From: Anarhynchus alexandrinus
Taxonomy: Eukaryota > Chordata > Aves > Charadriiformes > Charadriidae
NCBI GenBank assembly: GCA_008711295.1
Contig: VUYV01000513.1
Coordinates: 63,054 to 127,053, forward strand
Reading direction: 5' to 3'
Length of the DNA: 64,000 nt
Under the pieces are notes generated by a model. The model was not told the DNA's origin and made no database searches. It saw nothing but the letters and a program-made list of their open reading frames with translations. Position numbers and translations under genes: made by a program. This document shows, piece by piece, positions 26,251-39,560 of the stretch (position 1 is the stretch's first letter; each line of letters starts with the position of its first letter).

Positions 26251-27062
26251 CTATATTAAGGCACTTAATTTTAGGTCTCCACTGGTACATATCTGCATGA
26301 GGGAGGAAAACAGTCATGAGAGATCTAGTCATCACTAACAGTAGACCCTTTGAGTATGATTTGTTTATTCTTAAAGTGGACATCTATATTTGATCAGCTG
26401 AGTCACTCTCAAGACTACATTGTCCTTTGTTTGCATTTGCAGGTTTATTTGAATGTTTGGGGGTTTTCCCCCCCTATATTATTTCCTTCGCTGGGGTGGC
26501 CGCACTGTACTTTGAGAAGCCCTATGTTACTAAGAACTTCTCAACAACTCTGGCAGGTATGACACAGGATCTATAGAAGATCCATTACATTTCAGCAGGA
26601 AGAGCTATAAACCAGGCAAGAAAATATCAAATGGTCCTAGATTTCTCCATGAAGACAATTGTGTCAAGCCCAAGCTCTCCATTGACCCTTCTGGGAGTTC
26701 AGACACATAGATCACATAAGCTCTCTGAAAGTCACTTGTTTTCGTCTTGAGCTGAATTGCACTGTTGTTGAATTTATTCTTCCAAATGCAAGATTTCTGC
26801 ACTTAAATTTACTTGGCTTTGTCTTCCAAATATTAGGTTTTATTATGCTTCTTTCAGTGTAAAATAGGTCACTAAAAATAGCATCAGAAAAATTCTCCTT
26901 GAATGGATTAGTGTCAGGTCATGTCTTAGATCATGATTTCATTATCATTCTTTTCTTCAGCTGCTCTATCCCTTCCAATCAGCTGTTCTTGTATCCACAC
27001 CAAATAAATAGTTCTGAACAGAAGTTAAAAATTCAATAGAGAACAGCAGTCTCTATACTAGA
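26251..27062. other. gene-free stretch
   Basis: No gene or repeat recognised between two CR1 copies. Confidence 0.5.
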
Positions 27063-28110
27063 GTGACTGCATCACTGGTCAAGGGAAGAGATATGGATGT
27101 CATCTACCTAGATTTCTGTAAGTCCTTTGATGTGGTTCCCCACAACATTCTTACCTCTAAATCGGAGAGATATGGATTTGATGGATGGATGGACTGTTAG
27201 ATGGATAAGGATTTGGCTGGATGGCTGTGTTCAAAAAGTTACAGTCAATGGCTCAACGTCCAAGTGAAAAGTAGTAATGAGTGATGTCCCTCAAGGGTCT
27301 GTACTGAGATCAATATTATTTAATGTCTTCATCAATGACACAGACAGTGTGGTTGAGTGCACCCTCAGCAAGCTTGCAGATGACACCAAGCCGAGTGGTA
27401 CAGTGGATTCACTTGAGAGAAGGGATGCCATCCAGAGGGACCTTGAGAGGCTTGAGGAGTGGGCCCATGAGAACTTCAAGAAGTTCAACAAGGCCAACTG
27501 CAAGGTTCTGCACCTGAGTCAGGACAATACCCAGTATTAGTACAGACTGGGGGACGAATGGACTGAGAAAAGCCTTTCAGAGAAGGCCTTGGGGGTAATG
27601 GTGGATGAAAAATTCTACATGAGCTGGCAATGTGTGCTTGCAACCCAGAAAGCCAACAGAAGTATGGCCAACAAGTTGAAGGAGGTAATTCTTCCCCTCT
27701 ACTCCGCCGCTGTGATACCCTCCTGGAGTGTCGTGTCCAGCTCTGGGATCCTCAGGACAATAAAGATGTGGACCTGTTAGACCAGGTCCAGAGGAAAGCT
27801 GGAACACCTCTCTTATGAAGCAAGGCCGAGAGAGTTGGGGTTGTTCACCCTGAAGAAAAGAAGGCTCTAGGGAGACCTTATTGCAGCCTTTCAATACTTA
27901 GAGAGGACTTATAAGAAAGATGGAGAGAGACTTTTTACCAGGGAATGTAAGTGACAAGACAGGCTTTAAACTGAAAAAGGGTATGCTTAGATTGGACATA
28001 AGGAAGAAATTTATAAGATGAGGGTAGTGAGACACTGAAACGGGTTTCCCAGAGAAGTTGCGGATGCCCCATCATTGGAAGTATTTAAGATCAGGTTGGA
28101 CGGGACTTCA
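27063..28110 (+). pseudogene. CR1 ORF2 remnant with RT palm
   Basis: Broken ORF2. Motif A reads [16 protein letters not shown] (from about 27098), followed by a stop near 27197. The longest open part, 27277-27540, contains motif B (DVPQGSVL) and motif C as LADDTK; the two catalytic Asp codons are at 27379-27384. A stop at 27538 then interrupts it. The next segment in another frame has VMVDEKFYMSWQC, and further shifted segments match the C-terminal region. The Asp-Asp pair survives although the frame is broken in several places, as expected for neutral decay. It cannot make an active enzyme. Confidence 0.9.
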
Positions 28111-28199
28111 AACAACCTGATATAGTGAAAGATGTCCCTGCCCATGGCATGGGGGTTGGACTAGGTCCCTTCCAACCCAAACCATTCCATGATTCTATG
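27063..28199 (+). mobile_element. decayed CR1 LINE, 5'-truncated
   Basis: Sense CR1 of middle age. It begins just before RT motif A, runs through the RT palm, the C-terminal region and the 3' UTR (TGTCCCTGCCCATGGCAT), and ends at GGACTAGGTCCCTTCCAACC and CCATGATTCTATGG. Frameshifts, stops and a deletion near 27770-27810 break the frame. A GATG microexpansion lies at about 27181-27195. Confidence 0.96.
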
Positions 28200-31100
28200 G
28201 TAATGTGAAGGAATGGCTAGAAATGAGAACGGGCTTTTTAAGATGACAGTTTATTCTTTGTTAGGTGAGTTTATTTGATAAGAACGTATATTATAATCCT
28301 TAATAACACACAGGAATGTAGAAAATGCTTAGCATGTAGGTGGGGAACAGGGGAACAGGCCTATAGAAGGGAGAAGACCTCTAGTTTTCTTCAGAAAAAT
28401 CTGATTTATCTGCTTAAAAGCATGGCAAAAAATGTGTATAATGAAAGCCAAACTCTGCCCTTAGATGGCCAAACATAAATGCCATTAGAACATGAAAGAA
28501 ATATCAATGTGAATTAAACTTTAAACCATGAAATATTGGAAGTAAGAAGAAGAATAGAGGGTTTTTTTCTATTGTAGTTATATATTTTACTCCCCTTCTG
28601 ATCCCTTCTATCCATACTTTGTGTGATTCTCATGAGTATATTTTTTATAAATAAAGCTTTGAAAGTACAAATAGCAAAATTTTCATTTTTTTATTTTACT
28701 TTTTATATTTATCATCTTTTTGTCTCCTTTCTCACCTTACAACATGTCCATAATATTTATGAGATGTCCAGTTAACCGAATACAATATTTCACACACAAA
28801 AATTCTCTGTCCATTACAAGCCAGTTACTGGTTACCTAGAATGTATCATCATTTAACACAAATGACTAGACGTTATGTATGACTGTCCGTTGAAAATAAA
28901 AGGAATATAAACTCTTGTTGTTAAGCTCTGAGAATGAAATAAGAGCAGATGCATGAAGAACTTTAAATTAGGTGATAAAAATCATACCCATAGTGGTATT
29001 TGTGCATTTGATGAGGCAGATGCCAAGATGACTTCTCTTCTGCGCAAGGGTCCAACAGTGTACAACAAGAATTGTCAGAATTAAAGGAACACAGAACCCC
29101 ACTTTGACCATGTCCCTTGAACAACTAGAATGCTGCATTCACACAGGTGCCTGTTATGGCACAAAAAAGTTTTAAAAGCGCATCAGTTACAGTCACCCAA
29201 AAGTCAATTTCTGACACTTGAAAAGTCCTGACATGCCAACACCAAACTCCAAAGAATGGAAAACCAAAAACTAACAGAAGCCCAGCAATATGCTTCAGCT
29301 GGCAAGACCAAAAAATTTGGAAATATTGAGAGAGCTGACTGAGAAAGCAGAGACTGTCAGTTCCGCAGCCTAGATTCCCACAGGGATTCAAAGGGAATTC
29401 ACGGAATGAAGATGACTAAGTGATCATGGCATGGCACGTGCCTAAGGTGAAGAAAGTCCTCTCTTTGTATAAATGCTTTAATATAAATTGGTGCACGTAC
29501 TGGAATCTGATATAGCTCCTTACTGTCTGTGCACCTCTAGACACCAAGCTATGAAACTATTCCCAGTCTAGCTTTCAGTTTTGCCCACAAGCAAATGTGT
29601 ATCTTGCACAATGATATTGCATAACACAGACAGACAACACATGCACACCTGAAACAGCACCACTGTCGTCCTATACGTACAGCTGAAACAAAGATATTTC
29701 CAGCAAATTCAGTAAACTAAAGTAGCCCCAGAGCAGTTAATTTAGGTGGATTTTGATTAGGGCATGAGGGCAAACATCCTTTTTTCTTCTAAGAACGGAA
29801 CTTCAGCACTCAGAAGAGGTGCAACTTTCTTCAAATGTTTTAAATCTTGTGCTACGTAGGCATACATACTCACTGCATTAACAGCCTGAAGTACTAAGAC
29901 CTTCTAGAGTTCTAAAGTGTGTTATAATAATGAAAGTGACCCACCAAGATTTAGTAACTCTCAGACTAGATTTCAGAGGGAAAATAGTAACTCCATGCCA
30001 CAGGCACCTTTCGTACTCTTTATCCTTTAACAAGGCCTGGGTTTATCTGATGGCTAACATGACAGTCATTGTTTGATTCTTCTGCAAAAAAAGTACCATA
30101 AATAAAGTTTGACTTTCGGTAAAATTTGAGTAAAAATCACCTTATAAGCACCATTTGAATCCTATGGAAATTTCCCATTTCTTGACATTACGGACAAAAA
30201 TATAACTGTAATGAGAACGCCCTTGAGAATACATAAAAAATTGGCCACTTCTGAAATGAAGTGTGAAATATTTTAAGAAAACAGATGTGTCTTTTTCTGA
30301 TGCACTGAATGATACTGGAATACCATCAAGCCATAGACTGATAATTAGCTCAGTAAAGAATTATAATATTTTAAGAGATAGATAAACAGGTTGTCTGAAG
30401 AGAAAAATACACATGCTGAGGAATAATCTGCCTCAACTCTGCTAGTTTGTCTTTACTTCTTCAGAAAGAAAAACACGTGCATGGTCTCTTTGATTCAGTG
30501 ATCCAAAACCATCTCTCTTAAATGTGCCCGTTTCATCCTCCTGCATGTTCACTTTGAAGCAGCTGCACATGGAATGCTTCACTCATTAGGGAGAAATACC
30601 ACGACTGAAGCCCAGCTTCCAAACCACTCCTCTTCAAACAATGACTTTGGTCTTACTGTTTTCTCATCCACTCGGATTTCCATTCATATTTCACAAACTC
30701 CTCTTGGTTCTATTTCTTAGTATAAACCAGATGTTCTCCAACTATTAGCCAGTATATACAATTCAGTAGAAAGACTGTCCAGCGGAAAGCTCCCTGCCCT
30801 ATTCACAGGAGGTGTCTTCTCACCCTGTCTTCCCCTTTGATTCATACTGTAGTAACTGCAGAATTTGCAGCCACCCAGAAATATTGTTCAGTGAGCCTTC
30901 AATGCCTTTTTTATCTGTCTAGATTTGATTTAAAGGCTGCAAACAAGGAGAAACATTAGATTATGGCCAGACAGTTTCAAAAGATTGAGTTAATGCTATT
31001 TTAGTAAATTACTGCCCCTCAAATTGAGACACTGTAATTGACTTTGAGTATTCTCTAAATGCTTGGCTTCATTTAAAACACTTTAGTGCTTCTCTGTGTC

Positions 31101-32069
31101 TATACGAATGGTGACTCAAATCAAACTCTTCATCTTTGAATTGCATCAAACTAGGAAAGCAGGCATAGATGAATACTTGTGTCAGTATTTTCTACCTTTA
31201 GCCTTGCCCATACCTAACCCCTGTTAATACACACTTCTCTGAACATTGCAAGAAAAGATCAGATCAAGTCTGGTCTGTTTACTTTGAAATTTGAACACTA
31301 AAAATCTTTTTGTGGGTAAAGACCAATGTCATACTAAAAAATCTACCCCTCTCTATATCAATATGTACAAATTTGGTTTTAGGGTCACAATTTCAACCTA
31401 AAGAAAAATGATTTTTTTTTTCCTAGGACTCAATAAAGAAAGTTTGGAATCTCTTCCCCGGGGCACTAAATCGAGCTTGTCTTTTTTGAAAATCTTACAA
31501 CCAGATTCAGCTTCCCAGACATTAGTTATTTTAATTATCTTCAAGTGTAGAACTGAATTAAAATAGCTGATGTGCTGGGAGTCCCTGATGTGTGCTTCAT
31601 CTGATTTGGAAGTGTTTGGCATCTCTAGAAAACTTGAGGAGACTAAAATCTTTGCAAAATAAATAAATAAATACATAGATAAATAAATAGATAGAATGCT
31701 CCAAAAATAAAGTTATTTAAGAATGAAATTAGAACTTGCTACAGCTCTTAAAAATAAAAAGTCACTAATGGATGTGAAAACCTTACTCAAGAGATGACGT
31801 ACAGCCTGTTGTATCCTATAGCCACTTCTGAGACTCTGCTGTGCCCCAGAGGAGCCCAGCATTGGCTAGGCACAAGTCTTTCACACATTTTCATCTCACC
31901 ACCATGGCCCTTCTCCCACTCCAGAACCCAACATGTCAGAGGTCAAGCTGTGGTGTGTCAGCTGGAGCTTTCCCGCATCCTCTGGAGAGGTTAACACTAT
32001 CCCACAGCCCAACAGACAGGATCTCAGATACTGGATCAGAGACCAGTGAGAGGGCCGCTTCTTCATGAG
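28200..32069. other. 3.9-kb gene-free stretch
   Basis: No supported gene. The sequence is AT-rich and contains an AAAT/TAGA microsatellite at about 31655-31695. Open frames of 60-92 codons carry no domain signal. Confidence 0.5.
31655..31695. repeat. (AAAT)n/(TAGA)n microsatellite
   Basis: Imperfect tetranucleotide run of AAAT units that grades into ATAG/TAGA units. Confidence 0.85.
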
Positions 32070-32580
32070 GGTTAGAAGTGGTCAAGAGAGACCAAAGGTC
32101 CATTCTGGCTTAGTGTCCTGTCTAAAACAGTAGCCAGATATGGATGCCCACACAATAGTTTAAAAACAAGGCAAACAGGGCAATACCTCCCTAAAAAATA
32201 ACTTCCCCGTCTCCACCAATATTCATCTCAAGAGTTTTCAAAACAGAGTCAGTGCCTTTGGTTTCCTTGGCCTTCAGTTAATTGTTTAATCCAATTTTTA
32301 ACTCATTTCATCCTGCAGCATCCATGGCATCCTTTGACAAGGAGTTTCACAGCTTAACTACATGTTATGGAGAGAGCCAACTCCATTTGGTGGTTTCTCT
32401 TTGATGCCCTCTAAATCTCATATTGGAAAAGAAAATGATCACACACTCTGTTTATCTTTTTCATACCACTCATGTTTTTTAGATCTCTAAAAAAACCCTC
32501 TTCTTAGATGGCTCTTTTTCTAGGTGGATGAGAATCAGTCCATGTCTCATTTTGAGCCAGTATACATATCTCTGTCTTCC
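32070..32580 (-). mobile_element. ancient CR1 3' relic, 0.5 kb
   Basis: The plus strand is the complement of the turtle/crocodile-type CR1 3' region. It shows AGACCAAAGGTCCATTCTGG, TGTCCTGTCTAAAACAGTAG, CCAATTTTTAACTCATTT, AGCATCCATGGCATCCTTTG, then GGAGTTTCACAGCTTAACTA, CCTCTAAATCTCATATTG, CATACCACTCATG and TTTTTAGATCTCTA. The order matches this subfamily over about 500 bp. It has no avian octamer tail, which fits an insertion older than the main avian CR1 burst. Confidence 0.8.
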
Positions 32581-33894
32581 AGACAGACACTAACTCTCCT
32601 GGTATATTGTAATAGGACCCTTAGTGCCTTACATAGAGCTGGAGACCACACTGGCAGCTAGATATGCCAAAGCCAAGACTTTCAGCACCAGCAAGAGGTT
32701 CAGTGTTTCTGCACTTGTGTTGTTTTATATGTCCAACCTAACAGGAGCATTAAGTGTTGATAAATGCCTCTTTACAACAAGTCTAGTCATTAACTTCAGA
32801 GGGTCCAGAGGTGACTTTGTTGATGGAGCACAGGTGTCTGCCTTCCACAGCTGACAAGCTTTCAAGACCACCTCTGTAAACGTATTTATGACTGGGGCAC
32901 AGTTTCTCCCTGGCTGTCTCTCTGATTCCACTTCATGCAGCCTCCCAAGACCCCAAGGCCTTGTGTCCAGCAGAGATCAGGTTGTCTGAACACTGGACCC
33001 GTGTCTGATCTCAGTGCTGCAGAGCTGCAGATGGGCTGCATGCACAAGACGTTCAGTGCTGAGCACCATTATCATGGACACCTGTGTCTGTAAGACACAC
33101 ACTGAGGCATTTTGTATCCCCACAAATCTCAGTAGAACAAGGCTCTCCAAGGCTCCTGAGTTCATGCTTCCTGCTGACACTAGCTCATTTAATGGTCCAT
33201 GACTTGTCCATTCCCCAGGTGCAAAATAAAGGGCAGCATCTCTTGCGGATCCGGCTAGCACTAATACACAGCATAACCACCGCCTTTTCATTCATCCTCC
33301 TAGCCTCTCTCATCGTTTATCCTGCAGGCTGATGCCTCTTTCACAGTGAGCATGTTATCTCTTGCCTCGGCCCGAGAGGGTTAACCAAAGTTTATTGAAA
33401 GTGCCTAATACTGTAAAGAGGCTCCTGAAATCTGAATTCATGTTTATTCAGAACCTCTTCAAATGCGAATCACTTATGTAAAGCCCTGCAGCCCTCAGAC
33501 TCAATTCGGATTACTTAAAATTACCTGAAATTATTTGAACAGAATAAAGCTCCCTCTTTTCAAGGTTTTTAAGATCAAAGCGTCAGTCTTCACCCTTTAC
33601 AGCTTGTCACTATAAAACCCTGAAGTAACAATCGAAGGGCACCTTTTCCCAAGCACTTCTATTATATCCAGACTACATAACCGGGCTGCAATAGAAATAG
33701 CTGTGGAAAGATATTTGCTTTTTTGTTATATTTCATTAGGTGTCTTTAACCTCTAAGAGTATGAGTCCAGTTTGTCAAAAAGCAGCTCTCCCTCTCTCTC
33801 GAGAGAGTTCCATTTTCACATGTCCAAACAGACATTTCCTCCAAAGCTGCAAAACCAGCCTTAAAAACTCCACATTCCTGGGGTCATCCCTGTT
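32581..33894. other. gene-free stretch
   Basis: No gene supported. 33340-33740 is balanced, non-repetitive sequence that resembles conserved non-coding DNA (for example AGGTGCAAAATAAA and TTACTTAAAATTACC), but this is an impression only. Confidence 0.4.
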
Positions 33895-34090
33895 GTTATC
33901 AAGCATTGGAACAGGCTTCCCAGGCAAATGGTGGAATGGCTATCCCTGAAGGTATTTAAAACACGGGTAGACATGGTGCTCAGGGACATGGTCTAATGGT
34001 GGTTTTGGCAGTTTAGGTTGATGGTTGGACTTGATGATCTTAAAGGTCCCTTCCAAGCTAGACAATTCTGTGCTTCTATGATTCTGTTTA
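33895..34090 (+). mobile_element. short CR1 LINE 3' end
   Basis: Sense CR1 tail. It contains GCATTGGAACAGGCTTCCCA, TGGTGGAATGGCTATCCCTG, AGGTATTTAAAACACGGGTA, CATGGTGCTCAGGGACATGG, GGTTGGACTTGATGATCTTA, GGTCCCTTCCAAGC and a CTATGATTCTG end. Only about 200 bp of the element was inserted. Moderate divergence. Confidence 0.95.
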
Positions 34091-37000
34091 TTTTTTGCTG
34101 TGACCCTACAAAGTAGTGATCTCTCTTGTGCTTCCAGTGTAGCACACCAGTTTCTTTCTGTTGGACAGTAATGCTTCATAATCTTGATCCTCAGGACTCT
34201 TTCCCTCCCTTTCTCCTCTCCCTCCCCATAAGTACTTGATTACAGTTCTCACTTTTCCTCCTGCAAAACAACTCTTATCTGAAAACAACCAGCTTTCTGC
34301 AGCAGGTGGGGTTGGCAGCAGTTACTGCTGGGTTTGAATTTACTGTTGTCTGACAAAAATAGAGAAAAATGCCTATTGCCTGCTCTGACAAGCTGGGGAC
34401 AGTAAGGCCGTGTGAGCCTTCATGTCAGACTTCATAAAATCCATTCACAATTGGAGCCTGGATATTTGACAATAGCTGTTGGTGTCCTCTGAAGCACCAT
34501 TTGTGTGATCAGATAGATTTGGTACAGCAGAAAGGATCAGGTGAGATGTCCACCAGTCACTGAGCCAGAGGAGCAGGAGATGGCAGTTCCAGGCAGAGGC
34601 CACACTTTTAATGCAAGAATCATAGTGATAAAATGAAGGAAGTATTTCAGATTTTTGCACAGTCGTTCTTTCAGCAGCACAAACCATTAGCTTTGAACTG
34701 GACAATTTATAAGGACAAAATTAATTACAATAATATACACTGAGGACCAAGTGAGTATTTGGTGAGTTCAGGAGAAAGGCAAAACAACCATCATCCTATC
34801 AGCTTTTGGTTTCATTTATGTCCTTTTTAAAAATAAGGTAAGGAATGCAATTCATGTGACAGGGAGAGAAAAAGTTGGTCTAAAATTCATCAGCTCCCCC
34901 ATGTTGCGAGAGCTGTAAAACAACTGAAATGCAGATTACCTTTCAGCCCAGCCTGCCTTCTTATGCTGGGCATATTTATGCCATTTTAGACTCGTTAGAT
35001 TTCATCTCCAGAAGGAGAAATATACTCTGTTAGATAATGGTAGTAATCATCATGTACACCAATGCTCCAGTATGGTTGCATATGTAAGCACCTAGCATTT
35101 AAGGAGAACTAATTAAGGCTGAATATTCTCTCTACTTTTATTTTCCCCACTTGTGTATGTACATTACAACACAGCCACTAATTATGTGACATACAGTATA
35201 TTAAGCGCAAAATACAATAAAATCAATGCAGACCATTTTCCCTCACATTTAAAGACATAGGGCAATTTTGTAAGATTCTTTCAGGCAAATCTCAGAGCAG
35301 TTCTGGAATTTATTCACCTGAAATCCTGTACAAAAGCTACTGACAGAGAGCCTGGGGTATTTCTCATCGGTGGTCCCAGAGGGCTCCATTCTCCATCTGC
35401 TCTGCATGTCTCTACGCCCTCCTCCCGTCCTGCTGCCAGGCACTCCCTCTGCCTTGGGCCAATCACGAGATTATGAGTATGGACCTCAACTTCTTTTCTG
35501 CTTACGTTGCTTGGTAAAAAAACTGTTAGCTTCAGAAACGCCTGCTGGCTAAAACCACTCATTAGTCAGAGATAGGACAGCGCTGGCCCAAAGACAACAG
35601 ACTACAACACATGGAAGATACTACCTGAGAGCTCCAGAGCCAGAACTGATCCAAGAAGCGTTTGTGCTCAGTGTGTCACTCCAGGGTTAGTGGCAGAGGC
35701 CCGTGCTTTGATGGCAGGCAGGTTTCCGTGCTCTCCCTGCTCTTCCCAAAAAGTTTCCAGGTGGATGTGATTTGCGGTGAAGAAACAACTGTGACATCTC
35801 TAAGCAGCAATATTTTGCCAGAGGACTGTTATCCTTTTTACTGGTATGCCGGAACTGAGGCTCGTAACAGCCAGGAAACTAAATCTTTATTTAGGCAACT
35901 AAAGTGGTGGCCTGATTTTCCGCAGCTTTGACTCCCCTGAAGAGAACAGGAGCTCTGGGCACTCAGCAGGGCTGAAAAACTACCCATTAACTTCTAAATC
36001 TATAGCCATTTCACAGCTGTATCTCTGTTTCACACCATGTCGCTCAGTTTTCCTCAGCAGCAGAGAAGAGCCTCTCACACAAAAATAGGCAGAGGGCTGT
36101 TCAGTTCACTGATCTCTGCTCTCCTGCTTTGGAAAATGCAGCCCACATGGCTTGGTCAAGGCTGGTCAAGATTGACGGCTGCATCTCCCCCATCTCCCAC
36201 TCCTGGATCTCACCCACCCGGCTGCTAATCTTTCCCTAATACCATTGTTGCATGTAAGACAAAAAAAAAAAAGAGACCATTCTCTTCATTTACATATAGA
36301 GTATAGAGTAAAACATAATTAAACCACATACTACAGATGCACCATAATAAAAAAGAGAAATAGTAAAAACAATTATAGGCTGGCATACTTACTGCTTCAC
36401 ATTTAAATAATAATGTGAACTATTAAGTAAACTAGGGCATAATCAGCTGAGGTTCATTAACTTATCTCACTGTAGAAATAGTACTACAATTCAGTACAAT
36501 TAGGTACATACTAGTAGGAAACAGTGTTTTTCCTGCACCATGCTGGGCCCAGTCTTAGAGATGCTGAGGTCTTTCACCTCCCACCGACTTCTCAGAGCAT
36601 GTTCGCTCCCTTTTGACAGGCACCCAGCACCGCTCTGCGTCCAGCCCCTTGCAATGAAACGGGCGTTAAGTATGTCGGTTCATGCTGGTGCTGTTGATAG
36701 CTGCAGAATGCCAAAAAACCACTAAGAATAGGGCACATCCATGGACCACATTCAGCTGGGGCTGGATGACCCGTCCGTGTTTAAGGAGAGCAGCCATGTA
36801 GGCATGGACAAAGGAGGCATGTATGACATTAACCTGCACACAGCAGGGGCTCTGGTCTGAGCAGACCCAGAACTGCTTCAAGTAGAGACTATTCAGGCCA
36901 CCGCAGGCTTCTGAAAACCCTGGGAGAAACCGAGTCTGGGTCATTTAAAATTATCCAGGAACAATGAGAATAAACCAAACAATCTATTTCAGGCTGCCTA

Positions 37001-39404
37001 TGGCACTCCTTCGCATATGTTCCATCCCACAGTAGAATGACCCACCTCTGAATGACCTTTTGACTGTCAGAAGACTTTCCTTCCTGCAGAAAGGGGAGTT
37101 AAGGCACAGAGACTCTGAAAGGGTGTCTATAAAATCTCATCACATTGCAAATTAGCCTCTTCAGTACACACGTGGCTTTCCTGGCTGTGTCTGTAGTAGA
37201 AAAGCAGACAAGGCTAAGACTTCTGACCCTGAGGGCAAGTGGCATGCACAGCTGATGTCCATACAGCTGAGTTTCTTTCCCCTTCAGAACAGGATGGGCT
37301 TGGGAAAAACATCTATCTGGTATGGTCCCTGGCGTGTCCAAACATGATCCTGTACACCGAGAGGGAGCACAGGCAAAACTGCACCGTGCAAGTTCAAGCA
37401 TTAAAAGAATATGGAAAAATCACACGTCACTGTTTGACTCAATGCCTTTGCCCCATTTATTTGTCTTTCCTAGGAGCTAGCCAAGGCAGGATTTTGATGA
37501 AAGGGATTTGGCTTGAGTTAACAGAGGATGCTGATAGACTGGGGTTAGCATCTGGAGGATAGTTTGTGATAAATGTCTGAAGAATTTCCCTAATCTTTCT
37601 TGAAGGGCTCCTTACTATCCGAATGCTTTTGAATCTCTTATTTCCTCAGCCTTCATATGAGTTTGATCAGTAGAAACTCTTTTCCCTCTTCCATCTGCGT
37701 TGAGCAAGGAGATACAATGTTGTACCAGATGGAGATGCTGAAGGTCTCCCCGAGACCTCCAGATGGAGAGTGGTCACAAACCTATGCGAGAGGACATCAT
37801 TCTTTTTGGACAGCATTTTAATCACAATTTCTGTAGGTGAAAATAACAGCATATGGCACAAGAGAGTAAAACACACAGCTGCTGAAGGAAAAAATACTCT
37901 GTCATTACAAGCTAGGGCCCATAAATATTACCTATTAAATTAATTTACAATGTACTCTTAAGGTCACAGTCCTCATGTATCTCTAAAATGCTTTCAGTGA
38001 TTTCTCCTGGTTATATGAAGAGATTATGAGTTACAGCTGCCAATTTCTTCAAGCAAAGGGACTTGAAAAGAGACGTTCCATGGCATCTTTACAGCTGGTG
38101 TCACACAGAAAAATCATCTTGGGATGGGGATGGTTTCAAAGCTGGGAACCGTGAGTAAGGCCAAGCAGAAAGTGTGTTACAAAGAGCTCAGATGAACAAT
38201 TTTCAAAGAAATCCCAAGCAAAGATCTGTTCAACAAAAATATGGGTCAAACAACAGGTCACACAATTGCTAGCACTGAAGGAACTCGTGTTTAAATTAAA
38301 TCCCTCTGTGTGTGTGCAATTAGGGATCAGAAAATGAAGCTTAATTGTCTGAATACATTCATTCCAAATTTCTCACTTGGATACCTACACCAGGGAGCTA
38401 ATAAGCTGGAACTTTAACTTCATGGAAAATTCCACAAGTCTCCTATACAATTTTCTTCCAGATTGAGGAAACAAACAAACAAAGGGGGGAAAATAAAGAT
38501 AATTCCATAATACTCCACAAAAGGAAATTTTAAGAGACAAGATGTTATTTTCCACTTACTGGAATATAATTTCAACAAAATCAATACTTTTTTTTTGCTT
38601 TGTTTTGAACTTTTTTGAGTTTCCAAAATAAATGTACAATAATAAAACCAGACTGAAATTAAGAAAAAAAAAAATAAAAAAAGAAAAATCTTTGAAAAAG
38701 AATCGCAGGCAAACCCTATTCCCAAATGAAAAGTCGTCCCCAAACTGTTGAAGTGACATAGCATTTCCCAGCATAAAAATGTTCCTTTGGAAAACACGTA
38801 AGCAGAATACAAGGTACTTCTCTAAGGCACATCTGTGACAGAGTTTGTTTCTATGATTCTGATGCTTCAGAGGAAGTTTCTGCACTATATGTTCTACAGA
38901 CATACACCATAGCTCTGTGGGTAAACATAGGAAATCTTAGGTCAAACTGAAAAAAATCTAAGTACATTTCAGGAAACAGAAAATAAGCAGTCCCTCTGGA
39001 TTGCCATTCTCAAAGTTTTTCTCCAATGCTGCTTCCGTGATGTCTTGCAAATGGATTTACCAGGACTCCACAGGCCCCAGGTGATTACACTACTGAAAAC
39101 CGGGCAGAATATTCCATTGCACATGTGTGAAGTCAATTGCTTAATCATATACAACCTCATAACTTTTAGAAGTACGTTATAGGCAATTTAAAACTGGGCA
39201 AAGCCCAACTGCTCCTTTTTTATTCACTGCAGTTTACCATATCCCCATCAAACTGGAGCATTTTCTTTTTTTCATCTTTTCCTGGCTTTGCCAGGCCTGC
39301 AAAACATTTCCGCTCCCATTATTCACTTTCTACACCCCAATAAATAAGTTAAATTACTGACCCACCTGCACACACAACTATCTGCCTGCTTTTCTACCCT
39401 GATC

Positions 39405-39560
39405 ATACAGCCCTGCACATAATGCAAATTAGCAAAACTAATTTGGTTTTCATTATGATGCTAATGAATACTTCCTTTATAAAGTGCTTTGAGATCTACT
39501 GACGCAAGGCATTATATCAGAGTTGGCATTAACATTTACTATGTATTTATGATTATTATA
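39405..39560. promoter_or_regulatory. candidate regulatory block with octamer
   Basis: Contains a perfect POU octamer ATGCAAAT (39422-39429), several TAAT cores and ATGCTAATGAAT just downstream, followed by a relic of an ancient repeat. The site cluster is seen directly. Enhancer function is inference. Confidence 0.25.
39476..39530 (+). mobile_element. ancient L3/CR1-like repeat tail
   Basis: AAAGTGCTTTGAGATCTACT, GACGCAAGGC and ATTATATCAGAG follow the well-known 'aaagcgctttgagat...gaaaggcgctatata' tail pattern of ancient vertebrate L3/CR1-like elements. The exact family is not certain. Confidence 0.5.

Noticed and set aside
38420..38903. Hydrophobic minus-strand frames of 115-130 codons
   Set aside because: They arise from poly-A/T runs at 38580-38700.
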